Source: Trebonia sp963822615
GTDB taxonomy: Bacteria; Actinomycetota; Actinomycetes; Streptosporangiales; Streptosporangiaceae
NCBI GenBank assembly: GCA_963822615.1
Contig: CAWGIM010000006.1
Coordinates: 1,116,001 to 1,180,000 of the forward strand
Length of the DNA: 64,000 nucleotides
Reading direction: 5' to 3'
Every line of letters begins with the position of its first letter. The first letter of the stretch is position 1. A program made the translations under genes and the position numbers. Shown one piece after another: positions 16,067 to 23,462 of the stretch. The notes beneath the pieces are model-generated. The model made no database searches and was not told the origin of the DNA. It saw only the letters and a program-made list of their open reading frames with translations.

Positions 16067-17419
16067 TTGAGCGCCGCGATCGACAAGCTGACCGGGCAGG
16101 CCAAGAGCCCAGACCGCTTCGACTACTCCGCCGCGGACGTCCGGCCGCTGCAGGTCGAGGCGCTCAACGAGCGCTTTCAGCAGCAGCGGGACCGGATCAG
16201 GCTGCTCGGGCTGCGCGCCCGGGACGCCGGGACGGCCGAGATCAGCGCGATCGAGGACGTGGTGCCCCTGCTGCTCCCGCACACCGCCTACAAGAGCTAC
16301 CCGGAGAGCTACCTCACCGGCGGCAAGTGGGACCGGCTGACGAGCTGGCTCAACACGGTCTCGGCCTACCCGGTTGGCCCGGTCGACCCGTCCGCCATCA
16401 ACGACATCGACGACTGGATCGACCAGCTGGTCGCGATGGGGCACTACGTCACCTGCTCCAGCGGCACCACCGGGAAGTCGGCCATGCTGATCGGCTCGGC
16501 CAAGGACATCGCCTGGTCGCAGGTGGACACGGTCGCCGTCTTCTCCTGGGGCTCGGGCGTCGCGCCCGAGCAGAACCGGCTGATGGTCGGCACCGGCGTC
16601 GCGGCCGCCGTCCCCCGCAACATCAAGATCGGCGAGGCGCAGAAGGCCGCCTTCGGCAACCCGGAGTGGCCGCGCTGGAATTACCCGGTCGAGCCGGTCA
16701 CCATCGGCAGCATGACCCGGCAGATCCTGATGCGCAAGAAGATCGCCGACGGCAGCGCCCGGCCGGGTGAGATCGCCGAGTTCGAGCGGGTGGCCCGGGA
16801 GCGGCAGGCGGCGCTGGACGCGGCGGTCGGGCTGACGGCCGAGCACATGATCGCCAACCGCGAGAAGCCGTTCATGATCGGCGGCATGTGGGCCGGCCTC
16901 TACGCGATTGCCTCGGCGGTGCGCGAGCGCGGCCACGGCGGCGACTTCAACCCCGACAACTGCCTCTACGTCGGGGGCGGCCTCAAGGGGGCGGTGCTGC
17001 CGCCGGACTACCGGGACGTCGTTTACCAGACGTTCAGCATCCCGGCGGGCCGCCAGTTCCAGATGTACTCGATGCAGGAGATCAACTCGGGCATGCCCAA
17101 GTGCCGCGACGCCGGCCGGTACCACGTGCCGCCGTGGCTGGTGCCGATCGTCCTCGACCACGGCGGCGACGCCGCGGTCCCGCACGGCTACCGGGGCGAG
17201 GTCGAGGGACGGGCCGGGTTCGTCGACCTCTCGCTGGACGGCCGGTGGGGCGGGGTGATCACCGGCGACCAGATCACGCTCAGCTACGACCGCTGTCCGA
17301 GCTGCGGCAACGCCGGCCCGTCGATCGAGGACAGCGTGGCCAGGCTCAAGGACATCGCGGGCGACGACAAGATCACCTGCGCGGGCACGGTCGACGCCTA
17401 CGTGCGCGGTGTCTCGTGA
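16067..17419 (+). CDS. LuxE-like acyl-protein synthetase
   Basis: A 450-residue protein of the LuxE/acyl-protein synthetase family. It has an adenylate-forming signature at about 130-138 (CSSGTTGKS) and downstream segments typical of LuxE (EKPFMIGGMWAGLYAIASAV, GGGLKGAVLPPDY, YSMQEINSGMPKC). A CPSC pair sits near the C-terminus. LuxE activates fatty acids as acyl-AMP and passes them to LuxC. The TTG start is preceded by AGGGAG at a good distance; upstream ATGs lie in the operator region. Its stop overlaps the LuxC-like start (GTGA). No luxA or luxB is visible. Confidence 0.85.
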   Translation: MSAAIDKLTGQAKSPDRFDYSAADVRPLQVEALNERFQQQRDRIRLLGLRARDAGTAEISAIEDVVPLLLPHTAYKSYPESYLTGGKWDRLTSWLNTVSAYPVGPVDPSAINDIDDWIDQLVAMGHYVTCSSGTTGKSAMLIGSAKDIAWSQVDTVAVFSWGSGVAPEQNRLMVGTGVAAAVPRNIKIGEAQKAAFGNPEWPRWNYPVEPVTIGSMTRQILMRKKIADGSARPGEIAEFERVARERQAALDAAVGLTAEHMIANREKPFMIGGMWAGLYAIASAVRERGHGGDFNPDNCLYVGGGLKGAVLPPDYRDVVYQTFSIPAGRQFQMYSMQEINSGMPKCRDAGRYHVPPWLVPIVLDHGGDAAVPHGYRGEVEGRAGFVDLSLDGRWGGVITGDQITLSYDRCPSCGNAGPSIEDSVARLKDIAGDDKITCAGTVDAYVRGVS

Positions 17420-18834
17420 GTCGCGGCGAGGTGGTCTCAGCGCCGTTCTTCTACCGGGGCGAGCTGGTCGAGGGCTCGGACGAGCTGCACCGCTCGCGCG
17501 ACCTGGGGGTCGCCTTCAGCACGCCGAAGATCGACTACGACAAGGCGGTGCCGTCCCGCCTGGAGGTCCCCCCGCTGCTCGACGTGCCGCTGGCCGAGAT
17601 CATCGACTTCCTGGCCGAGACCGGGCAGCGGCTGGCCGCGCCCGGCAACGTGCACGTCCAGGAGTGCTTCGACCGGATGGCCGCCACCCACGTGCTGCCG
17701 CGCTCGATGCTGCAGGCGGTCAGCCAGCACGCGGTGTCGCAACTGGACAAGCGGGTCCTGCTGGCCGAGGTGGAACAGAACTTCCCCGATCCGAAGGCGC
17801 TCGACGGCTGGGTACCCAAGCGCGACTTCCACGGCCGCCGCAGCTTCGTCCGCGCCTTCGCGCCGCGGCTGGTGCACGTGCTGCCAGGGAACTCCCCCGG
17901 CGTCGCGGTGAAGTCGGTCGCGCAGGGAGCCCTGGTCAAGGCGGTGAACCTGTTCAAGATGTCGTCGGCCGACCCGTTCTTCATGGTCGCGATCCTGCGG
18001 ACGATGGCCGACCTGGACCCCGCCCATCCCGTCGTCCGGTCCATGTCGGCTGTCTACTGGCGGGGCGGTGACGAGTCGGTGGAGGGGATCTTCTACCGGC
18101 CGCAGTTCTTCGACAAGATCGTCGCGTGGGGCGGCGGCGACGCGATCAGCAACGTGATCCGGTACCTGGGACCGGGCCTGCAACTGGTCTCCTTCGACCC
18201 CAAGACCTCGATCTCGATGATCGGCCGGGAGGCGTTCGCGTCGGAGGCGTCGGCCGACCGGGTCGCCGAGCTGACCGCGGCCGACGTGATGGCGATGAAC
18301 CAGGAGGCCTGCGTCGCCAGCCGCTTCCAGTTCGTCGAGGGCAGCCAGGACGAGGTCGACCGCTTCGCCGCCCGGCTGCAGCACTACATCGCGGCCCGCG
18401 CCGCCGCGTCCGGCGACGTGCGCCCCTACGACCGCGACCTCAAGGAGGAGATCGAGGCGCTGCTGATGATGGACGACGACTACCGCGCGTGGGGCAGCAC
18501 CGACGGCTCGGGCCTGGTGATCCGCTCGGCCGCGCCGGTCGACTTCCACCCGGTCAACAAGACCGCCAACGTCGTGCGGGTCGACTCGCTCGACGACGCG
18601 GTCAGGTACGTCAACGTCGCCACCCAGACGGTGGGCTTCTACCCCCCTGCGCGCATGCCGGACTACCGGGACCGGCTCGCCTCGGCCGGGGCCCAGCGCA
18701 TCGTCCGCATCGGCGAGTCGGGCCCGTCCACTATCGGCAACCCCCACGACGCGATGTACACCCTGCACCGGTTCGTCCACTGGATGACCCACGAGGACGG
18801 CACGGAGCCGGTTACCCTCGCGGCGGAATATTAG
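17416..18834 (+). CDS. LuxC-like acyl-CoA/acyl-protein reductase
   Basis: A 472-residue member of the LuxC family (NADPH-dependent fatty acyl reductase with an aldehyde dehydrogenase fold). It contains VLPGNSPGVAVKSVAQGALV, FKMSSADPFFMV and the nucleophile motif EACVASRFQF with Cys at about residue 299. It would release long-chain aldehyde from an acyl thioester made with the LuxE-like partner. Translation is coupled to luxE through GTGA; a second GTG 15 bases on is an alternative start. The SDR that follows could further reduce or oxidise the aldehyde. Its substrate range is unknown. Confidence 0.87.
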   Translation: MSRGEVVSAPFFYRGELVEGSDELHRSRDLGVAFSTPKIDYDKAVPSRLEVPPLLDVPLAEIIDFLAETGQRLAAPGNVHVQECFDRMAATHVLPRSMLQAVSQHAVSQLDKRVLLAEVEQNFPDPKALDGWVPKRDFHGRRSFVRAFAPRLVHVLPGNSPGVAVKSVAQGALVKAVNLFKMSSADPFFMVAILRTMADLDPAHPVVRSMSAVYWRGGDESVEGIFYRPQFFDKIVAWGGGDAISNVIRYLGPGLQLVSFDPKTSISMIGREAFASEASADRVAELTAADVMAMNQEACVASRFQFVEGSQDEVDRFAARLQHYIAARAAASGDVRPYDRDLKEEIEALLMMDDDYRAWGSTDGSGLVIRSAAPVDFHPVNKTANVVRVDSLDDAVRYVNVATQTVGFYPPARMPDYRDRLASAGAQRIVRIGESGPSTIGNPHDAMYTLHRFVHWMTHEDGTEPVTLAAEY

Positions 18835-18843
18835 GAGGTAGCA

Positions 18844-19725
18844 GTGAGCCTTGACGCTAACCACCCGGTCGCGGTCGTCACCGGGGCGAGCGCGGGAATC
18901 GGGCGGGCGACGGCCCGCCAGCTAGCCGCGGCCGGCTGGCAGGTGATCGGGGTGGGACGCGACCCCGAGCGGATCGCGCAGGCCACCCGGGAGATCGAGG
19001 CGGCCGTGGCCGCGCCGGGGAACTTCACCATGCTCCAGGCCGACCTGAGCCTGCTGTCGGAGGTAAAGAAGGTCGCCGGGCAGATCGCGGAGCTGACCCC
19101 GCGGGTGGACGTGCTGATCAACAACGCCGGCGGGCCGCGGGACCGGCGGGTCATCACCGCGGAGGGCCTGGAGGCGGTGTTCGCCACCAACCACCTGGCG
19201 CCGTTCCTGCTCACCCGGGAGCTCAAGCCGCTGCTGGACGCGGCGGTCGCGGTCACCCCCGCGGGCTCGGTGCGGGTGATCGCGGTGTCCTCGACCGGGC
19301 ACCGCAACAGCCCGGGACTGGACTTCGACGACCTGCAGGGCGACGCGGCCGGCCTGGACCCGAGTACGGCCTACTGCCATGCCAAGCTGGCCAACCTGCT
19401 GTTCACCCGGGAGCTGGTGCGGCGCTGGGGACCGGACGGCATCGTCGCCCAGTCCATGCACCCGGGGGTGGTGGCGACCAACTTCGTCAACCACGCGGGC
19501 GAGGGGATGCGGGCCTGGTACGCCACCATGAAGGACCAGCTCAGCCCGGACCAGCCAGCCGAGACCCTGGTCTGGCTGGCGACTGACCCCGAGGGCGCCC
19601 GCGATCCTGGCCGCTACTTCTTCGACCGGGCCGAGGAGACCCCCGACGACAAGGCGCTGGATGACGCGGCCGCCCAGCGCCTGTGGTCCGAGAGCGAGAA
19701 GATCCTGGACGCCCGCGGTTACTGA
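18844..19725 (+). CDS. short-chain dehydrogenase/reductase
   Basis: A 293-residue SDR with cofactor motif TGASAGIGRATA, NNAGGP, the catalytic Ser in IAVSSTGH and YCHAK as the YxxxK pair. The retinol-dehydrogenase/protochlorophyllide-reductase-like pattern (ATNHLAPFLLTREL) suggests a lipophilic substrate. GGAGG lies nine bases before the GTG start, and the gap to the LuxC-like gene is 9 bp, so it is the third gene of that operon. It probably interconverts an aldehyde or ketone with an alcohol. Confidence 0.92.
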   Translation: MSLDANHPVAVVTGASAGIGRATARQLAAAGWQVIGVGRDPERIAQATREIEAAVAAPGNFTMLQADLSLLSEVKKVAGQIAELTPRVDVLINNAGGPRDRRVITAEGLEAVFATNHLAPFLLTRELKPLLDAAVAVTPAGSVRVIAVSSTGHRNSPGLDFDDLQGDAAGLDPSTAYCHAKLANLLFTRELVRRWGPDGIVAQSMHPGVVATNFVNHAGEGMRAWYATMKDQLSPDQPAETLVWLATDPEGARDPGRYFFDRAEETPDDKALDDAAAQRLWSESEKILDARGY

Positions 19726-19977
19726 GCCGTTCGATCCTGTCAAGAGTGCGGCCAACCGCGAGAAGCATGGAGTTGACTTCGTTCAAGCACAGCAGCTGTG
19801 GCAGGACCCCTGCGCGTGGAGGTGCCTGCGCGGAACACGGATGAGCCGCGCTGGCTTGTGATTGGACGGATGGACGGCAAGCACTGGTCGGCTGTGACGA
19901 CATACCGGCAGGAGAGGATCAGGATCATCTCCGTCCGCCGCGCACGGGACGAGGAGATACGGCTTTATGAAGTCTGA
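19724..19977 (+). pseudogene. brnT: BrnT-type toxin, frame-broken
   Basis: The first part reads EPFDPVKSAANREKHGVDF-VQAQQLWQDP, a clear BrnT N-terminus. The rest (RWLVIGRMDGKHWSAVTTYR, IRIISVRRARDEEIRLYEV) is the BrnT C-terminus, but in the +2 frame, entered near 19815. No ATG, GTG or TTG precedes the first part closely. The toxin is an RNase of the RelE-like fold in intact systems. The end overlaps brnA, as in normal brnTA operons. Either a sequencing indel or a decayed toxin. Confidence 0.75.
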
Positions 19978-20272
19978 GGAATTTGACCGGGCGTTCGACG
20001 ACGGCGAAGACGTTACCGCTCATCTAGACATGTCAGCCGCCCGGAGGCCAGGCCTGGAGCAGCGGCGGGTGAATGTCGACTTCCCGACGTGGATGATCGA
20101 GTCTCTCGACCGAGAAGCACGGCGCCTTGGGGTTAACCGCCAGTCCATCATCAAGGTCTGGATTGCCGAGCGCCTGGAGCGCGGCGCTTCACCTGCGTTA
20201 CAGCCTCGGGTGGCCGAGACCGGGGCGGCCGCCCTTGGTCCCGCGGCCTGGGGACCTGCTCCCCTGGCCTAG
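19967..20272 (+). CDS. brnA: BrnA-type antitoxin (CopG/ribbon-helix-helix)
   Basis: A 101-residue protein starting MKSEEFDRAFDDGEDVTAHL, the BrnA N-terminal pattern, followed by a ribbon-helix-helix (RRVNVDFPTWMIESLDREA, LGVNRQSIIKVWIAERLE). The last 25 residues are Ala/Gly/Pro-rich and not typical. In intact systems BrnA neutralises BrnT and represses the operon. Here the toxin gene is broken, so the antitoxin may be a relic or an anti-addiction factor. Confidence 0.85.
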   Translation: MKSEEFDRAFDDGEDVTAHLDMSAARRPGLEQRRVNVDFPTWMIESLDREARRLGVNRQSIIKVWIAERLERGASPALQPRVAETGAAALGPAAWGPAPLA

Positions 20273-20338
20273 CCGGCCGCGACGCGGCACGATGGACTTA
20301 GGCGCTGTCAGCCAATCCGCGCCGGAGGTGGGACGGGC

Positions 20339-22105
20339 ATGGCATCCCGGACAGCGGCGACGGCCTCGCAGGCGCCCGGGTATTTCCGGGCGGTGGCGCT
20401 CGATTACGACGGCACCCTGGCGGACGGCCAGGTCAGGCCGGACACGGCGGCGGCGCTGGCCGAGGCCCGGGCCCGGCAGATCCGGGTCATCCTGGTCACC
20501 GGGCGGATCGTGAGCGAACTGCTGGCCGTCTTCCCTGATGCCCTGGACCAGGTCGACGCGATCGTCGCCGAGAACGGCGCCGTGCTGGCCACCCGGGCCG
20601 GCGTCCGCCTGCTGGCGGTCCCGGTCGGCGGCGCGGTGAGCGCCGGGCTGGACAGCCGCGGGATCGCGCACCGCACCGGGCAGGTGCTGGTCGCCTGCGC
20701 GGCGGCGGACGAGGCGGGCGCCTCGGAGGTAATCCGCGCGCTCGGCCTGGACTGCCGGCTGGTGCGTAACCGGGGTGAGCTGATGATCCTGCCCGCCGGG
20801 GTGACCAAGGGGACCGGCCTCCGCGCGGCACTCGACGACCTGGGCTTGTCCCGGCACAACGCGATCGGCGTGGGCGACGCCGAGAACGACCACAGCCTGC
20901 TTGATGCCTGCGAGGTCGGGGTGGCCGTCGCCAACGCGGTCGACGCCCTCCGCGCGCACGCGGACGTGGTGCTGACCCGGCCGGACGGCGCGGGCGTGGC
21001 GGAGCTGCTCCGCGGGCCGCTGCTGGCCGGAGGCGGGTGCCAGCACTCCCGCCGGTGGCAGCTCATCCTGGGCACCGACGATCTCGGCCGGGCGGTGCCG
21101 CTGCCCGCCTCGCAACTGAATGTCGCCGTCTGCGGCGGCACCGGAGGCGGCAAGTCGTACCTGGCCGGGCTGATCCTCGAGCAACTGGTCCGGCTCGGCT
21201 ACTCCCTGGTCATCTTCGACCCCGAGGGCGACCACCGGGGACTGGGCAAGCTGCACGGGGTGTTCGTCACCGGCGGGCAGCAAGACGGCCTGGCCGAGCC
21301 GGCCGACGTGGTGCGCCTGCTGCGCAACGGCTACTCCTCGGTGGTCGTCGACGTGTCCCACCTCGCCGTCGACCGGCAGGCCAGCTACGCGACCCGCCTG
21401 GCGGGCGAGATCGAGGCTCACCGGGCCGCGACCGGGCTGCCGCAGTGGGTGGTCGTGGACGAAGCCCACGGCCCCTTCGGCCGGACCGGCACCGCCCGCG
21501 CCATGTTCAACTCAGCCGCCAAGGGCTACCTGCTGATCACCTGGAAGCCGGAGGAACTGTCAGCGGACGCCCTCGCCTCGCTGGACGCGGTGCTCGCGCT
21601 CGGCTCGCCCTGCCCCGACAGCACGTTCGTCGACCTGACGGCAGCGGTCGCGGGAATGCCGCGGGCCGACATCGCCCGGCTGCTCGACGGCCCGTCCGGG
21701 CGGGCCGTGCTGGCCTGGCGTCAGCACCCCCGCCAGCCGGTCGCCTTCACCGTCGGCTCCCGGGTCACCCCGCACCTGCGCCATGAGCACAAGTACGGCC
21801 AGGCCGGGGTCGAGCCCGCCCGCCGGTTCCACTTCCGCAGCGGGCCCGGCGCACCGACCGGAGCCGTCGCCGCCAACCTCGGCCAGCTCGAAGCTGAGCT
21901 GGCCGGCTGCGACGAGGGGGTGCTGCGCCACCACTGCCCCGGACACGACTTCTCCCGCTGGGTAGCCGATGTCTTCCACGACGGGCTGCTCGCGGCCGAC
22001 CTGGCCGCGGCCGAAGATGCCCTGGCCGACCAGGGCCCCGACGCGCTGGTGGAACAGGTACGCCTGGCGCTCATCCGCGTGCTGCAGGACCGGTATCCCC
22101 GCTGA
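20339..22105 (+). CDS. HAD-IIB phosphatase fused to a HerA/DUF87-like P-loop ATPase
   Basis: A 588-residue protein in two parts. Residues 1-225 are a Cof-type HAD hydrolase: ALDYDGTLADG (DxDGT nucleophile), VTGR, a Lys in GVTKGTGL and the acidic motif GVGDAENDHSLL. Residues 250-588 are a P-loop domain with Walker A CGGTGGGKSYLAG, FDPEGDHRGL and Walker B-like WVVVDEAHG, similar to HerA/DUF87 NTPases. No stop or frame change separates the two. GGAGG precedes the ATG. The substrate is unknown, as is whether the ATPase acts on DNA or on the phosphatase. It stands at the left edge of the hypoxia-like island. Confidence 0.8.
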   Translation: MASRTAATASQAPGYFRAVALDYDGTLADGQVRPDTAAALAEARARQIRVILVTGRIVSELLAVFPDALDQVDAIVAENGAVLATRAGVRLLAVPVGGAVSAGLDSRGIAHRTGQVLVACAAADEAGASEVIRALGLDCRLVRNRGELMILPAGVTKGTGLRAALDDLGLSRHNAIGVGDAENDHSLLDACEVGVAVANAVDALRAHADVVLTRPDGAGVAELLRGPLLAGGGCQHSRRWQLILGTDDLGRAVPLPASQLNVAVCGGTGGGKSYLAGLILEQLVRLGYSLVIFDPEGDHRGLGKLHGVFVTGGQQDGLAEPADVVRLLRNGYSSVVVDVSHLAVDRQASYATRLAGEIEAHRAATGLPQWVVVDEAHGPFGRTGTARAMFNSAAKGYLLITWKPEELSADALASLDAVLALGSPCPDSTFVDLTAAVAGMPRADIARLLDGPSGRAVLAWRQHPRQPVAFTVGSRVTPHLRHEHKYGQAGVEPARRFHFRSGPGAPTGAVAANLGQLEAELAGCDEGVLRHHCPGHDFSRWVADVFHDGLLAADLAAAEDALADQGPDALVEQVRLALIRVLQDRYPR

Positions 22106-22140
22106 CGCCTCCCTGGCAGCATGTCCCGTCCCCGTGTCCG

Positions 22141-22154
22141 GGGACGAAGGTCCC
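22141..22154. promoter_or_regulatory. Dos-box-like dyad upstream of flavodoxin gene
   Basis: GGGACGAAGGTCCC, perfect 5-bp arms, centred about 113 bp upstream of the flavodoxin-like start. A weaker copy (GGGGCCGTTGCGCC) follows at 22163-22176. Confidence 0.72.
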
Positions 22155-22260
22155 GGCCGGGTGGGGCCGTTGCGCCGTGACGGCAGAAGCTGGCCGGGGG
22201 AAGACTCGACGGTGAGTGGCTCATGCCGGAGCCCTGACCCCTCACCCGATGGAGCACCTG

Positions 22261-22797
22261 ATGAGTAGCACCGAGGACCGACCGCGAGTGCTGATTTCGG
22301 CGGCATCCGGGCACGGGTCAACCACCGAGATCGCTCGCGCCATCGGCCAGCGGCTGGCCACTGACGACATCGCCGTCGACATTGTTCCGCCCGCGGCGGT
22401 TGACTCCCTGGACGGCTACGACGCCGTGATCCTCGGCAGCGCCGTCTACGCCGGCCACTGGCTGGCCGAGGCCCGGGACTTCGCGATCCGGTTCCGCGAC
22501 GCGCTGGCCGCCCGCCCGGTGTGGCTGTTCTCCAGCGGGCCGGTCGGTGATCCGGCCAGGAAGTTCGTGCAGTCGCTGGAGCAGGAGCCCGCTGACGTCA
22601 CCCGGATCCGGCAGGACATCGAGGTCCGCGACTACCGGATGTTCACCGGCAAACTCGACCCGCAGGCCCTCAGCCTCGCCCAGCGAGCCTCGCTCCTGGT
22701 GGTTCGCGGGATGAGCGGCGACTTCCGTGACTGGCAGCTCATCACGCAGTGGGCGGACGAGATCGCGGCTTCGCTGAACGCCCTGCAGCAGCGGTAG
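22261..22797 (+). CDS. flavodoxin-like (HemG/protoporphyrinogen oxidase-type) protein
   Basis: A 178-residue FMN-binding flavodoxin fold. The N-terminus VLISAASGHGSTTEIARAIG holds the phosphate loop (SGHGSTTE). VILGSAVYAGHWLAEARDF and WLFSSGPVGD are the next cofactor loops. This spacing matches HemG-type and stress-induced flavodoxins of actinobacterial hypoxia clusters. GGAG lies six bases before the ATG. It likely carries electrons or responds to redox stress; the partner is unknown. It has its own Dos-like box. Confidence 0.85.
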   Translation: MSSTEDRPRVLISAASGHGSTTEIARAIGQRLATDDIAVDIVPPAAVDSLDGYDAVILGSAVYAGHWLAEARDFAIRFRDALAARPVWLFSSGPVGDPARKFVQSLEQEPADVTRIRQDIEVRDYRMFTGKLDPQALSLAQRASLLVVRGMSGDFRDWQLITQWADEIAASLNALQQR

Positions 22798-22869
22798 CCC
22801 GGCAGCTTCCCCGCGGGCAGCGCCACCAGCGCCACTCTGGTCACGTAGCCGCAGGCCAATGGCTCAGAG

Positions 22870-22907
22870 TGGAAATAATTTGGTGCTAGGACACCAAATT
22901 ATTTCCA
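22870..22907. terminator. AT-rich 16-bp hairpin between convergent genes
   Basis: GGAAATAATTTGGTG and its exact complement flank a 6-base loop, with one more T-A pair outside. It lies between the flavodoxin and universal stress genes, which converge, so a bidirectional terminator is likely. Its AT content is unusual for this genome. Confidence 0.6.
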
Positions 22908-22977
22908 TGCTGCCAAAAAGTTCCGTAATAATATCGCTAGCTGGGGGGATCCGGTCTCGGTCAGTCTCGTCGGCAGC

Positions 22978-23439
22978 TTACGTTACCGGGCCGCGGATGA
23001 CGACCACCGGGCAGTGCGCGTGATGGACGCAGTGCTGGCTGACCGAGCCCAGCAGTGCCTCGGTGAATCCGCCGTGCCCGCGGCTGCCCACCACCAGGAG
23101 GTCGGCGCCGTCGGCGGCATCGAGCAGCACCTGCGCGGCGTTGCCCTCGGCCACGCGGGCGCGCACGTCGACCGCGCTATCCGGCTGGCCGGCCTCGCTG
23201 ATCGCGGCGGCCAGGACCTTCTCCGCGTTCTCGGCGAAGTCGAACGCGGTTCCCTCCCCGATCGGCGCCCATCCGTAGCCGCCTGCTGAGGCCGGGTAGT
23301 GCCAGCTGATCACGGCGTCCACGGTCGCGCCGGTCAGCCCGGCCTGCCGGATGGCCCAGCGCAGGGCGCTCACGGAGGAGGGCGAGCCGTCTACCCCCAC
23401 CACGATGCGCGCGCTGGGGCGGTGCTCTGCTGCTGGCAT
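22978..23439 (-). CDS. universal stress protein (UspA family)
   Basis: A 153-residue single-domain Usp. It has VVGVDGSPSSVSALRWAIR at the N-terminus and the ATP-binding signature VVGSRGHGGFTEALLGSVS near the C-terminus, so it belongs to the nucleotide-binding class common in the mycobacterial dormancy regulon. It starts 24 bp after cydC on the same strand with AGGAGC before the ATG, and probably shares the cydABDC transcript. Confidence 0.93.
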   Translation of the reverse strand: MPAAEHRPSARIVVGVDGSPSSVSALRWAIRQAGLTGATVDAVISWHYPASAGGYGWAPIGEGTAFDFAENAEKVLAAAISEAGQPDSAVDVRARVAEGNAAQVLLDAADGADLLVVGSRGHGGFTEALLGSVSQHCVHHAHCPVVVIRGPVT

Positions 23440-23462
23440 TGACTGCTCCTGATCTCGGATTT

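Noticed and set aside
20292..20306. TGGACTTAGGCGCT as a Dos-like box before the HAD-ATPase gene
   Set aside because: Three mismatches to the motif; not better than background.
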